From positions 4,464,001 through 4,528,000 of the forward strand of contig NZ_CP033917.1 of assembly GCF_003815655.1 (NCBI RefSeq): 64,000 nucleotides of DNA, given 5' to 3'. The notes beneath the pieces were generated by a model that worked only from the letters and a program-made list of their open reading frames with translations, made no database searches and had not been told where the DNA came from. The position numbers and the translations under genes are program-made. Source of the DNA: Chryseobacterium sp. G0201 (lineage in GTDB: Bacteria; Bacteroidota; Bacteroidia; Flavobacteriales; Weeksellaceae). Shown piece after piece: positions 1 to 8,993 of this stretch (position 1 is the stretch's first letter; each line of letters opens with the position of its first letter).

Positions 1-47
1 TTAAAGATCTATCTGAAAATGATCGTTTTATTGTAGGAAAAAAATAA
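1..47 (+). CDS. 3' end of a gene cut by the left edge
   Basis: One frame is open from base 3 to a TAA at 45-47 and would encode a charged C-terminus, KDLSENDRFIVGKK. The other two forward frames stop at once or read unlikely peptides. Too little is visible to name a family. It would converge on the leftward rhamnose mutarotase gene. The call rests only on the open frame and its plausible composition. Confidence 0.3.
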   Translation, partial: KDLSENDRFIVGKK

Positions 48-93
48 TATGTACGGCATTAGAAAAGCTTTCAAAATAAAGACAACCAGTTCG

Positions 94-411
94 TTACTCT
101 AAATAAAAAACCTCTTGTAAGGGAATACTTATTGGTGAATTATCCGGATTTGTCTCCATAATATCTGCCATATAACTCCACCATTTCTTTACAATTTCAG
201 AAGTCCCTAAATCTTGGGAACCAGAACCTTCCGAAACCGTTTGGTGAGCAAACAGAATATTCGTGTCTTTATCCCAATATATCGTATAATCTGATACGCC
301 AGAGTTTTTTAATAATACTTTTAGCTCCGGCCAAATTTCGTTGTGTCTTTTTTCATATTCCTTTTCGCAGCCTGGCTTTAGAAACATTTTGAAGGATACT
401 CTCTTTTTCAT
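94..411 (-). CDS. rhaM: L-rhamnose mutarotase
   Basis: The protein has 105 residues, the normal size of the RhaM/RhaU family, which interconverts the alpha and beta anomers of L-rhamnose in the cytoplasm. Family landmarks are visible: Tyr and His in the EYEKRHNEIWPEL stretch (residues ~19-31, holding the catalytic His), the DYTIYWD strand, the paired Trp of KKWWSYM and the C-terminal NPDNSPISIPLQEVFYLE block. No other rhamnose gene is in view, so it may stand alone or belong to a cluster left of the window. The ATG at 411 gives the expected N-terminus, and a good promoter lies 31 bases upstream. Confidence 0.93.
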   Translation of the reverse strand: MKKRVSFKMFLKPGCEKEYEKRHNEIWPELKVLLKNSGVSDYTIYWDKDTNILFAHQTVSEGSGSQDLGTSEIVKKWWSYMADIMETNPDNSPISIPLQEVFYLE

Positions 412-442
412 TATTTGTTTTTTATAAATGTATTTTAAAGAT

Positions 443-474
443 CAAAACTAACTATCATTTTTAAAATAGCCAAA
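443..474 (-). promoter_or_regulatory. Bacteroidota-type promoter for rhaM
   Basis: On the minus strand TTTG (474-471) is followed after 20 bases by TAGTTTTG (450-443). This matches the -33 TTTG and -7 TAnnTTTG elements used by the Bacteroidota primary sigma factor. The -7 box ends about 31 bases before the rhaM ATG. Confidence 0.55.
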
Positions 475-602
475 TTTCAAGATAAAAAGGTCATATTGCT
501 TTGGTATATTCATCATTTATATCAGCTAATATAAAATCAACTGATGGCTTAGAATATAAGAGAATTACAATTCAAATTCTATTTATTAAGTTATTGATTT
601 TG

Positions 603-646
603 ATTAAAAACAAAACCAATGAACAGAATTTAATTTCATTGGTTTT
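603..646 (-). terminator. Intrinsic terminator after the rhomboid gene
   Basis: Minus strand: a perfect 12-bp stem (AAAACCAATGAA pairing with TTCATTGGTTTT, 646-635 and 623-612) has an 11-base loop and is followed by a T-rich run. It lies just past the rhomboid stop and would end the parC-rhomboid transcript. Confidence 0.7.
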
Positions 647-669
647 AATATTAGTTAAGATTAATTTTT

Positions 670-1311
670 TTAACCTATTCTTTTCCTTACAAAAATTTCG
701 TAGCTTAAATAAATTAGCGGAAGTGCCATTATTCCTAAGAAATACCAATTACTTAATGCTAAATCAGGATGCAATGCTATTGAATAAACCAATCCGAAAA
801 ATGCTCCACCTAAATGTGCGGCGTGTCCCAGATTATCCCATTGTTTTGGATTTAGCATCATATACACTGAATATCCAAAATATAATGTCCCGAAAAGCCA
901 GCCCGGTAAAAAGTTGACACTAATTTCGTTCGGAGCCATCGCAATTGATGCGAAGATAATTCCGGAAACAGCACCAGAAGCACCGATTGCAGAATACCAA
1001 GGTTGATTTTTGTAAATAAGCAAGCTAAATAAATTTCCAAGGATCATGGATCCAAAGTAGATAATCAGAAAACCTATAGTCCCGAAAAAATGAATAACCA
1101 CTCCCTGAAAGAAATATAAGGACAGCATATTGAAAAACAAGTGCATAAAATCAGCATGAAGAAATGCAGAGCTTATAAGTCTGATATATTCCTTTCTAGA
1201 ATTTATTGCGCTAACATTAAATTTGTATTTTTCAAATAACTGAATATTATTAAGTCCCATGTAACTGATAATACAGGTCACGGCAATAATTACTAAAACT
1301 ACTATATTCAT
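670..1311 (-). CDS. Rhomboid family intramembrane serine protease
   Basis: From the ATG at 1311 the protein has 213 residues and about six hydrophobic segments, as expected for a GlpG-like rhomboid that cuts membrane proteins within the bilayer. The catalytic Ser is in GASGAVSG (Ser ~112) and the catalytic His in GHAAHLGGAFFG (His ~166). The HADFMHLFFNML block is the usual conserved loop/TM2 signature. The longest frame begins three codons earlier at a TTG that overlaps the parC stop; the ATG five bases after that stop is the better start. It is probably the last gene of the parC transcript. Substrates are unknown. Confidence 0.9.
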   Translation of the reverse strand: MNIVVLVIIAVTCIISYMGLNNIQLFEKYKFNVSAINSRKEYIRLISSAFLHADFMHLFFNMLSLYFFQGVVIHFFGTIGFLIIYFGSMILGNLFSLLIYKNQPWYSAIGASGAVSGIIFASIAMAPNEISVNFLPGWLFGTLYFGYSVYMMLNPKQWDNLGHAAHLGGAFFGLVYSIALHPDLALSNWYFLGIMALPLIYLSYEIFVRKRIG

Positions 1312-1316
1312 AATTT

Positions 1317-3899
1317 TCAATTTTCAGGTTCTCCTGCATCAAACAAATCACCGATTACGCCTCCATCATCATCAGTTCCTTCTGTATTTTCAGGTTCTTC
1401 ATACACTTCCGGCTCTTCTTCTTCCGGCTCCGGAATGGTTACATTAATTGTTTTTACTTTAAATTTAGTAAACTGATTTCCAATAGCTTTAATTCCTTTT
1501 ACGGCAATAAACTCGTCAATATTTACTGTTTCAGGATCGCGTTCTTTACCTTTATCTTTAGCAAAAGCAATCTCAGCAGTGCAGCCATTTGCCACAATTA
1601 TATTTTCAATAAATGACTTTGGATGTTCCGAAGGCATAAAGTTCTGCGGATTGGTGTTGTTCTCCAACAGGAATCTTTTGATAAAATAAATTTCCTTCTC
1701 ACCATCGTAGTAAATACATGTGATCGGCTGGTTTGGTCGCCATTTTTCTAAGATCAGATATTCATCATCGAAACGGTTTCCTAGGTCAAAAGAAATAAGT
1801 TTAGCCTCCCCATTACCGGTGACAACTAATATTTTATCGTCTCCTTTAAAACTTCCCAATAAAGTTCCTCTTCCGTCTGCGTTCAGCCTTCTCACGGTAT
1901 CATCAAACCAAATTCTTCTTGGTGCCAATGTAGAAACGCCTTCTTCTTTAAGATCAATTTTTTTAATCGAATATTTGGTTACCAGATTTCCTTTAGAATC
2001 ACGTCCTTTGATAGCTAATTCTGAGAAATCGATATCCATTTTGTTTTTTCTGATCCTAGGATTTGGTTTCAAAAGAACTGATACAGTTTCTGCTTCACCA
2101 TTCGGATTTGCTGAGAAATAAAGCATTTCTGATCCTTTTTTATCTGAAGCTAACGGATAATCTGTATTTCTGGTAACGCCCGTCACAGAAAAACGTTTCA
2201 TATAATAAGGTCCGTCTCTTCCTTCACGATAGATCATGTTGTAGACCGTTCTTTTATCATTTTTCTTGAAAATTGCGACATGCAAAATATCCTTTCCGAT
2301 AAAAGTTTTAGCTTCCACTTTCACCACTTTCATACTTCCGTCTTTTCTGAAAGTAATGATATCATCAATATCCGAGCAGTCGAATAAATATTGATCTTTT
2401 TTCAGAGAAGTTCCGATGAAACCTTCTTCAAAATTGGCATAGAATTTTTCGTTGGCTACCGCTACCTTCGTTGCGTCAATCGTATCAAAAATTCTAAGTT
2501 CAGTTTTTCTTTCTCTGTCTTTACCGTATTTCTTTTGAATATTTAAATAATACTCAATCGCATAGGTAATAAGATGCTCCAAATTATGTTTTACCAACTC
2601 TATTTTACCTTCAAGAGCGGCAATATTTTCTTTAAATTTATCTAAATCGAATCTTGAAATTCTTTTAATTCTTATCTCTGTCAATCGAAGAATATCTTCC
2701 TGCGTTACAGCTCTTAAAAGATGTTTCGTATGAGGTTTTAATCCTTTGTCTATTGTTTTTAAAACATCATCCCAGGTTTCAACTTCTTCAATATCGTGGT
2801 AAATTCTGTTTTCAATAAAAATCCTTTCTAATGAAGAAAAATGCCAGTTTTCCTGCAATTCATGAAGTTCAATTTCCAATTCTTTTTTTAGCAATGAAAC
2901 TGTGTGATCGGTATTCATTCTTAAAATTTCAGAAACATTCAGGAACATCGGTTTGTCACCAACAATTACACATGCATTCGGAGAAATTGTTACCTGACAG
3001 TCTGTAAATGCGTATAAGGCATCAATCGTTTTGTCGGGCGAAGCGTCATTAGGAAGATGAATAAGAATTTCTACTTTGTCTGAAGTATTATCCTCAATTT
3101 TTTTGATCTTGATCTTTCCTTTTTCATTTGCTTTTAAGATCGAATCAATTAAATCGCTCGTATTTTTGGAAAAAGGCAGCTCAGTAATGACTAATGTATG
3201 CTTATCAGTCTGCGTAATTCTGGCTCTGGCTCTTACTTTCCCACCTCTGTGACCGTCGTTGTATTCAGAAACATCTAAAAAACCAGCGGTTAAGAAATCT
3301 GGGAATAATTCGAACTTTTTACCTTTTAAATAAGCAACAGAAGCATTAATTAATTCATTAAAATTATGCGGAAGAATTTTTGTTGAAAGGCCAACACCAA
3401 TTCCCTCAACTCCCTGCGCAAGAAGCAATGGGAATTTTACCGGAAGATCAATTGGTTCATTATTTCTGCCGTCATAAGATTTTGCCCATTCCGTTGTTTT
3501 AGGATTAAAGACAACCTCTAATGCAAAAGGTGTTAATCTCGCTTCAATATATCTCGCTGCCGCCGCAGAATCTCCTGTATAAATATTTCCCCAGTTTCCC
3601 TGAGTATCTATTAAAAGTTCCTTTTGCCCGATCGCCACCATCGCATCAGTAATTGAGGCATCACCATGAGGATGATATTTCATGGTATTTCCTACGATAT
3701 TGGCAACTTTGTTGTAACGACCGTCTTCCAGCTCACGCATGGAGTGCATGATTCTTCGCTGAACAGGTTTCAAACCATCATAAACAGACGGAATTGCCCT
3801 ATCTAAAATTACATACGATGCATAATCAAGAAACCAATCTTTGTAAAGACCGGAAACTTTTTTTAAGCTTTCACCTTCATGAGAGTGTTCTTCTGTCAT
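1317..3899 (-). CDS. parC: DNA topoisomerase IV subunit A
   Basis: This 860-residue type IIA topoisomerase breakage-reunion subunit acts with ParE to decatenate chromosomes. The catalytic Tyr is in AARYIEARLTPF (Tyr ~117). The quinolone-region helix reads YHPHGDASITDAMV, with Ala ~81 where E. coli GyrA has Ser83. The CTD lacks the GyrA-box QRRGGKG and ends in a very acidic tail (EPEEEEPEVYEEPE and onward), so ParC is preferred over GyrA. The gene follows parE and a small membrane protein on the same strand; its start overlaps the end of the latter by 23 bases, suggesting translational coupling. Confidence 0.92.
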   Translation of the reverse strand: MTEEHSHEGESLKKVSGLYKDWFLDYASYVILDRAIPSVYDGLKPVQRRIMHSMRELEDGRYNKVANIVGNTMKYHPHGDASITDAMVAIGQKELLIDTQGNWGNIYTGDSAAAARYIEARLTPFALEVVFNPKTTEWAKSYDGRNNEPIDLPVKFPLLLAQGVEGIGVGLSTKILPHNFNELINASVAYLKGKKFELFPDFLTAGFLDVSEYNDGHRGGKVRARARITQTDKHTLVITELPFSKNTSDLIDSILKANEKGKIKIKKIEDNTSDKVEILIHLPNDASPDKTIDALYAFTDCQVTISPNACVIVGDKPMFLNVSEILRMNTDHTVSLLKKELEIELHELQENWHFSSLERIFIENRIYHDIEEVETWDDVLKTIDKGLKPHTKHLLRAVTQEDILRLTEIRIKRISRFDLDKFKENIAALEGKIELVKHNLEHLITYAIEYYLNIQKKYGKDRERKTELRIFDTIDATKVAVANEKFYANFEEGFIGTSLKKDQYLFDCSDIDDIITFRKDGSMKVVKVEAKTFIGKDILHVAIFKKNDKRTVYNMIYREGRDGPYYMKRFSVTGVTRNTDYPLASDKKGSEMLYFSANPNGEAETVSVLLKPNPRIRKNKMDIDFSELAIKGRDSKGNLVTKYSIKKIDLKEEGVSTLAPRRIWFDDTVRRLNADGRGTLLGSFKGDDKILVVTGNGEAKLISFDLGNRFDDEYLILEKWRPNQPITCIYYDGEKEIYFIKRFLLENNTNPQNFMPSEHPKSFIENIIVANGCTAEIAFAKDKGKERDPETVNIDEFIAVKGIKAIGNQFTKFKVKTINVTIPEPEEEEPEVYEEPENTEGTDDDGGVIGDLFDAGEPEN

Positions 3900-4386
3900 T
3901 TTTTATTTTTAACTCTTTTTTCTCGTTATTAGCTTTTACAACTTTGCTTAAAGAGAACTTTAAATCTATTATTTCTTTTTTTGTGAGGTATGAAATTTCA
4001 TATTTCAACATTGTAGATCCACTGTTTTTGCTTGAAATTGTAACGTAAAGTCTTTTAATAAAAAAAACATCAATTATTTCATAGCTTATCAATTTGTATT
4101 TCGGGAATTCGTCACTTAATGGTTTATCCAGAAACGGAACAATGTTTCGGTTTTTAAAATTAAGGGCTTCGCCGTCACTGTCATACTCAAAAATTTGTCT
4201 TCCTCTCAAGTAAAAAGCTATTAATAAGGCAACAGGAATAATCAGTAAAAAATAACTTTCTAATCCTAAAATATTAAATCTGTATTCTTCCAGAAGGAAA
4301 AGCACAATCCCAATTAACACTGCTGTTATCAATAGCGTATTCACAAAGTTATATACCGAAGCTTTGTTACGGTTACTCAATCTCAT
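3877..4386 (-). CDS. Small membrane protein between parE and parC
   Basis: This 169-residue protein is not recognised. Two hydrophobic helices (about residues 15-32 and 43-61) are followed by a ~100-residue soluble, lysine-rich tail with alternating beta-like segments. This resembles bacterial PH-like or PrgI-like membrane-anchored proteins, but no signature supports a name. It lies between parE and parC on the same strand and its 3' end overlaps the parC start by 23 bases, so co-expression with topoisomerase IV is likely. Any functional link to the topoisomerase is only inferred from position. Confidence 0.75.
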   Translation of the reverse strand: MRLSNRNKASVYNFVNTLLITAVLIGIVLFLLEEYRFNILGLESYFLLIIPVALLIAFYLRGRQIFEYDSDGEALNFKNRNIVPFLDKPLSDEFPKYKLISYEIIDVFFIKRLYVTISSKNSGSTMLKYEISYLTKKEIIDLKFSLSKVVKANNEKKELKIKNDRRTLS

Positions 4387-4479
4387 ATTAATTTGTGTTT
4401 GGTGGTAGTATTAGTTTTTTTGGTGGTTTTCGTGGTTTTGGTGTGTGTTTTCATCATTGTATTTGTATTATTTATATTT

Positions 4480-6363
4480 TTATTCTATAGTTTCACTCAA
4501 TATTTCTTTTTTATCAATGTCCGGATCTTCTACAACAAGGTTATCCAGAATAAACAATTGTCTATCCGGAGTATTTTTTCCCATGTAAAATTCTAATAAC
4601 TGTTCTATTGTTTGATCTTTACCGATCACTACAGGTTCTAAACGAATATCTTTACCTATGAAATGTTTAAACTCATCAGGTGAGATCTCTCCCAACCCTT
4701 TGAATCGAGTAATTTCCGGGTTCTTTCCCAACTCGTTTAATGCCTTCACTCTTTCAACTTCTGAATAGCAGTATCTTGTTTCCTTTTTATTTCTCACCCT
4801 AAATAAAGGGGTTTGAAGGATATAAAGGTGTCCATTCTTAATCAGATCAGGGAAAAACTGTAAAAAGAATGTGATCATCAACAAACGAATGTGCATCCCA
4901 TCGACATCGGCATCCGTCGCAATGATTACGTGGTTATATCTAAGATCTTCAAGACTTTCTTCAATATTTAAAGCAGCCTGAAGTAAATTGAATTCTTCAT
5001 TTTCATATACCACTTTCTTGGTAAGACCATAGCAGTTCAAAGGCTTTCCTTTTAATGAAAATACAGCCTGAGTTTCTACCTGTCTAGATTTCGTGATTGA
5101 TCCTGATGCAGAATCTCCCTCGGTAATAAAAATCTGCGTATCTCCTTTTCTTTCAGCTTTTTGATCATTATAATGCTGTCTACAATCACGAAGTTTTTTG
5201 TTATGAAGGGAAACTTTCTTTGCTCTTTCTCTTGCTAATTTCTGAATTCCTGAAAGCTCTTTTCGTTCTCTTTCCGAAATTAATATTTTTCTCTGGATCG
5301 CCTCAGAAATTTCAGGATTTTTATGCAGGAAATTATCTAATTTACTTTTCAGGAAATCGATGATGAAAGTTCTTACCGTTGGTCCGTTTGGTCCAATATC
5401 ATTTGAACCTAATTTAGTTTTCGTCTGAGATTCAAAAACAGGCTCTTCAACATTAATAGAAATCGCAGCGATGATTGATTTTCTGATATCGGAAGCATCA
5501 AAATTCTTGTTAAAAAACTCACGGATCGTTTTTACATACGCTTCACGGAAGGCATTTAAGTGCGTTCCACCCTGCGTTGTATTTTGTCCGTTAACGAATG
5601 AAAAATAGGTTTCCGTTTGGGATTTATCAGAATGTGTGATCGCCAATTCAATATCATTATCCTTCAAATGAACGATAGGATAAAGAATTTCGTTTTCCAT
5701 TTCCTCTTCCAACAAGTCTTTAAGACCATTTTCAGAATAAAAGGTTTCTCCGTTAAAAAGAATTTTCAATCCGGGATTCAGATACGCATAATTACGTAAC
5801 ATCCTTTCGATGTACTCTTTTCTATATTTAAAATGAAGGAAAATTTCGCCATCCGGAACAAAGGATATCTCCGTTCCATTTCTGTCTGAAGTATCTCTTT
5901 CTTCAAAATCTTCCGTGATCATTCCACGGGAAAATTCTGCCATCTTCATTTTTCCTTCACGGAAAGACCTCACACGGAAATATTCTGAAAGAGCATTTAC
6001 GGCTTTCGTACCTACCCCATTCAGACCTACAGATTTTTTGAAGGCTTTACTATCATACTTACCTCCTGTATTCATCTTGGAAACAGCGTCGACCACTTTT
6101 CCTAATGGAATTCCACGACCAAAGTCACGGATCATGACTTTACCGTCGTCCACTTTTATTTCAATTCTTTTACCCGATTTCATCCTGAACTCATCGATAG
6201 AGTTGTCCAGAATTTCTTTAAGTAAAATATAAATACCGTCATCAGCAGACGAGCCATCTCCTAACTTCCCGATATACATTCCGGGACGTAAACGAATGTG
6301 CTCCTGCCAATCGAGGGTTCTGATATTATCTTCGGAATAGATTGGATTTATTTCTTGTGACAT
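4480..6363 (-). CDS. parE: DNA topoisomerase IV subunit B
   Basis: This 627-residue ATPase subunit of topoisomerase IV shows a GHKL ATPase fold: LKEILDNSIDEF (catalytic Glu and Asn region), then IRDFGRGIPLGK and VGLNGVGTKAVNALS. The TOPRIM domain has EGDSASGS and ATDADVDGMHIR (metal-binding Asp-x-Asp). RFKGLGEISPDEF is the conserved C-terminal block. No GyrB-type insertion is seen, and it precedes parC on the same strand, so ParE is preferred to GyrB. A promoter-like TACTTTTG lies 20 bases before the ATG. Confidence 0.92.
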   Translation of the reverse strand: MSQEINPIYSEDNIRTLDWQEHIRLRPGMYIGKLGDGSSADDGIYILLKEILDNSIDEFRMKSGKRIEIKVDDGKVMIRDFGRGIPLGKVVDAVSKMNTGGKYDSKAFKKSVGLNGVGTKAVNALSEYFRVRSFREGKMKMAEFSRGMITEDFEERDTSDRNGTEISFVPDGEIFLHFKYRKEYIERMLRNYAYLNPGLKILFNGETFYSENGLKDLLEEEMENEILYPIVHLKDNDIELAITHSDKSQTETYFSFVNGQNTTQGGTHLNAFREAYVKTIREFFNKNFDASDIRKSIIAAISINVEEPVFESQTKTKLGSNDIGPNGPTVRTFIIDFLKSKLDNFLHKNPEISEAIQRKILISERERKELSGIQKLARERAKKVSLHNKKLRDCRQHYNDQKAERKGDTQIFITEGDSASGSITKSRQVETQAVFSLKGKPLNCYGLTKKVVYENEEFNLLQAALNIEESLEDLRYNHVIIATDADVDGMHIRLLMITFFLQFFPDLIKNGHLYILQTPLFRVRNKKETRYCYSEVERVKALNELGKNPEITRFKGLGEISPDEFKHFIGKDIRLEPVVIGKDQTIEQLLEFYMGKNTPDRQLFILDNLVVEDPDIDKKEILSETIE

Positions 6364-6720
6364 ATATTATTTCAGCAAACATACAAAAGTACGAAATTGG
6401 ACAAAATTATCCGAATTTTTTCAATCCGTTTTTTCAAAATTTACTTACAATTTGTTGGATTATTGATTATCAAAATGGATATTTAAAGTATTATTAAAAA
6501 TTATGCAAGAAATACGGTGTTCATTTCAATTTTATCGAGATTATTTTTCAGCTTAAAAACATTTTAACCAAATACATTTTTGCATTAAAATTTCCATCCA
6601 AACAGATTCATTTATTTTAAAAATTAATAAGTTCAAACTAATAATCATCTTTTCCTTTCAATAATCTGTATGAATTGCAAAAAATAAATTAAATTCGGTG
6701 TAAGTAAAAAATTTGTTTTA
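6364..6720. other. Divergent intergenic region, parE / aminotransferase
   Basis: These 357 bases separate two divergently transcribed genes. Apart from the parE promoter box the region is very AT-rich. No convincing box was seen for the aminotransferase, and there is no hairpin or small coding frame. Confidence 0.5.
6384..6391 (-). promoter_or_regulatory. Promoter -7 box for parE
   Basis: TACTTTTG on the minus strand fits TAnnTTTG and ends 20 bases before the parE ATG. A TTCG at 6415-6412 stands at the right distance for a weak -33 element. Confidence 0.45.
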
Positions 6721-7869
6721 ATGATACAACTTCCTTTTTCTAAACTTTCCGATGTCGGAACTACGATTTTCAGTCAGATGACACAATTGGCTAATGAAAA
6801 TGAAGCCATTAATTTATCACAGGGATTTCCGGATTTCATGCCCGATTCTGAATTGTTAAATCATGTAGATGATTTCATTAAAAAAGGTTTTAATCAGTAT
6901 GCTCCTTTGGGCGGAATAATAGGTTTAAAAGAAGAAATTGCAAGAAAAATTGAGAATAGTCATCAAGCTGTTTATCATCCGGATTCTGAAATAACAGTGA
7001 CAGCTGGTGGAACACAGGCTATTTTTACAGCCATCGCAACTTTCGTTAAAAAAGATGATGAAGTGATTATTTTTGAACCTGCTTATGATTGTTACGAGCC
7101 TACAGTAGAGCTTTTCGGAGGAATTGTAAAACGATTTGAAATGAAAGCTCCCGATTACGAAATTGATTGGAGCGTCGTAAAAAATTTAGTTTCAGACAAA
7201 ACAAAAATGATCATCCTTAACAATCCGAATAATCCTTCAGGAAAGATTTTAAAAGAATATGATATTCAGGAACTAATCTCTATCGTAAAAGATACGCCAA
7301 TACTAATTTTAAGTGATGAAGTCTACGAAAATATCGTTTTTGACGGAAAACAACATTTAAGCATCTGTAAATATCCGGAATTAAAAGAAAGAAGTCTTTT
7401 GGTTTCCTCTTTCGGAAAACTTTTCCATGTTACAGGCTGGAAAATTGGGTATTGCGCTGCTCCAAAAGCTTTAACGGATGAGTTCAGAAAAGTGCATCAG
7501 TTTAATGTTTTCTGCGTGAATACTCCAATTCAACTCGCTCTGGCTGAATACATGAAAAATGATGATCATTACAATCATTTAAGCCAATTTTTTCAGGAAA
7601 AAAGAGATTTTTTAAGAAAAGGTTTAGCCAATACATCTTTTGAATTGCTGGATTGTGAAGGAACCTATTTCCAGGCGTTGAAATATGATAAAATTTCAGA
7701 TAAAAATGATTTTGAATTTGCAAGTGAATTGACAATCAATCATAAAGTTGCAAGTGTTCCGTTTTCTTCTTTCTATAAAAATAAAGTGAATGAAAATGTT
7801 ATTCGCTTATGTTTTGCGAAAAAACAGGAAACTCTGGAAAGAGCGATTGAGAATTTGTCTAAACTATAA
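6721..7869 (+). CDS. Methionine-type PLP aminotransferase (YbdL-like)
   Basis: This 382-residue fold-type I, class I/II aminotransferase has the PLP Lys in SSFGKLFHVTGWKIGY (Lys ~233), the NPNNPSGK cofactor-binding stretch (~168-175), SDEVYENIVFD (Asp and Tyr contacts) and an N-terminal NLSQGFPDF substrate loop. The pattern closely matches the methionine/aromatic aminotransferase YbdL, which transaminates methionine to 2-oxo-4-methylthiobutanoate, for example at the end of methionine salvage. The substrate assignment is by family resemblance; kynurenine aminotransferase-like activity is possible. It is monocistronic, with its own terminator. Confidence 0.85.
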   Translation: MIQLPFSKLSDVGTTIFSQMTQLANENEAINLSQGFPDFMPDSELLNHVDDFIKKGFNQYAPLGGIIGLKEEIARKIENSHQAVYHPDSEITVTAGGTQAIFTAIATFVKKDDEVIIFEPAYDCYEPTVELFGGIVKRFEMKAPDYEIDWSVVKNLVSDKTKMIILNNPNNPSGKILKEYDIQELISIVKDTPILILSDEVYENIVFDGKQHLSICKYPELKERSLLVSSFGKLFHVTGWKIGYCAAPKALTDEFRKVHQFNVFCVNTPIQLALAEYMKNDDHYNHLSQFFQEKRDFLRKGLANTSFELLDCEGTYFQALKYDKISDKNDFEFASELTINHKVASVPFSSFYKNKVNENVIRLCFAKKQETLERAIENLSKL

Positions 7870-7872
7870 AAG

Positions 7873-7905
7873 AAAAGCAGTAGAAGTTCTACTGCTTTTT
7901 ATTTT
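7873..7905 (+). terminator. Intrinsic terminator of the aminotransferase gene
   Basis: A 10-bp stem (AAAGCAGTAG / CTACTGCTTT) with a five-base loop is followed by TTATTTTTTA, starting four bases after the stop codon. Confidence 0.8.
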
Positions 7906-7972
7906 TTATTAATTTTTCTTTTGTCTTAACACAAAAGAAACAAAAAGTCAAGACTGGATCTGTCAGCTAAAA

Positions 7973-8091
7973 ATAAATTTTGTTCCCTAAAAATTCTAAA
8001 ACTTGCGCGATTCAATATGAGTTCTTCGATTCTAAATTTGTCTCGCGCTTCAAACATTAGAATTTTTTTAACGTTCACAAAATTCATTTTC
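7973..8091. repeat. Long imperfect inverted repeat (palindromic intergenic element)
   Basis: Nested complementary arms face each other: AATTTTGT (from 7976) with ACAAAATT (to 8084), AAAAATTCTAA (7989-7999) with TTAGAATTTTT (8057-8067), and an inner GCGCGA with TCGCGC. The whole ~120 bases can fold into one long interrupted hairpin. It is GC-richer inside than its flanks and is not coding. A small separate hairpin built on TTCTTTTGT / ACAAAAGAA lies just upstream (about 7917-7939). The structure resembles repetitive palindromic elements common between flavobacterial genes. Confidence 0.5.
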
Positions 8092-8141
8092 TTAACGCTT
8101 CCATTTCCTAGGTCGTTAAAATATTATGTGGTATTTTAATT

Positions 8142-8906
8142 CTATAAAAACATTCCACCGGAAGCCTCGATTCTTTGTCCGTTAACCCAGCCTGCATCAT
8201 CAGTACACAAGAAAGCAACCACTCCACCGATATCATCCGGCAAACCTGCTCTTCCTAAAGCTGTAATGCTTGAAATTGTGTCATTTACCTGTTTGTCATC
8301 TCTCGTTCTGCCACCGCCAAAATCAGTTTCGATAGCACCCGGAGCAACAACATTGGCTCTGATTTTTCTTGAACCTAATTCTTTCGCCATGTATCTTGTC
8401 AACATTTCAACTCCTGCTTTTATAGAACCGTAAACAGAAGATCCAGGCAACGCAAATCTTGCTAATCCCGAGGAAATATTCACAATTCCACCTCCATTAT
8501 TCATAAAAGGCAAGAATTTTTGAGTCAAGAAAAATACTCCTTTAAAGTGAATATCGACAACGTCATCCAACTGCTCTTCCGTAACTTCTGAAATCGGCGC
8601 GTATAAAGCTGTTCCTGCATTATTGACAAGGAAATCGATGTTTCTACTTCCTGTATTTTCTTCCAAATGATCTCCAACTGTTTTGACGAAAGCATCGAAA
8701 CTTTTAATATCTTTTGTATCTAATTGATAAGCAATTGCTTTTCTTCCTAAATTCTGAATTTCTTCAACCACTTTATCCGCTTCTTCCTTATTGCTTCTGT
8801 AAGTGATGATTACATCAAGACCTTTTTGAGCAATTTTAATTGCTGAATTTTTCCCTAACCCACGGCTTCCACCGGTAACTAATGCAATTTTTGTTTGTGT
8901 ATTCAT
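8142..8906 (-). CDS. SDR family NAD(P)-dependent oxidoreductase
   Basis: From the ATG at 8906 this is a 254-residue classical short-chain dehydrogenase. The Rossmann motif TGGSRGLG is at residues 11-18, NNAG at ~95-98, catalytic Ser at ~145, and Tyr-x-x-x-Lys in VYGSIKAG (Tyr ~159, Lys ~163). The C-terminal half has the usual NVVAPGAIETDF block. A 12-codon longer frame begins at 8942 but would translate the promoter region, so the inner start is preferred. The gene is just downstream of an AraC-type regulator on the same strand, which probably controls it. The substrate is unknown; the sequence is of the 3-oxoacyl-ACP reductase/glucose dehydrogenase-like type. Confidence 0.88.
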   Translation of the reverse strand: MNTQTKIALVTGGSRGLGKNSAIKIAQKGLDVIITYRSNKEEADKVVEEIQNLGRKAIAYQLDTKDIKSFDAFVKTVGDHLEENTGSRNIDFLVNNAGTALYAPISEVTEEQLDDVVDIHFKGVFFLTQKFLPFMNNGGGIVNISSGLARFALPGSSVYGSIKAGVEMLTRYMAKELGSRKIRANVVAPGAIETDFGGGRTRDDKQVNDTISSITALGRAGLPDDIGGVVAFLCTDDAGWVNGQRIEASGGMFL

Positions 8907-8993
8907 TTTGTTGTTTATTTTAATGAGGCAAAGTTGCGACAATTTAGCATTGATGTGTTTGCTCGAATCAATCTGATATTTGCAAAATTCAAA

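Noticed and set aside
501..917. 138-codon plus-strand frame
   Set aside because: It lies antisense to the rhomboid gene and its terminator, with no protein-like composition; the opposite strand has clear catalytic motifs.
1317..3899. GyrA instead of ParC
   Set aside because: No GyrA box in the C-terminal domain, and it sits with a ParE-type gene on the same strand.
8907..8942. N-terminal extension of the SDR gene
   Set aside because: The added 12 codons are hydrophobic and would cover the promoter region; the inner ATG gives the normal N-terminus for the family.
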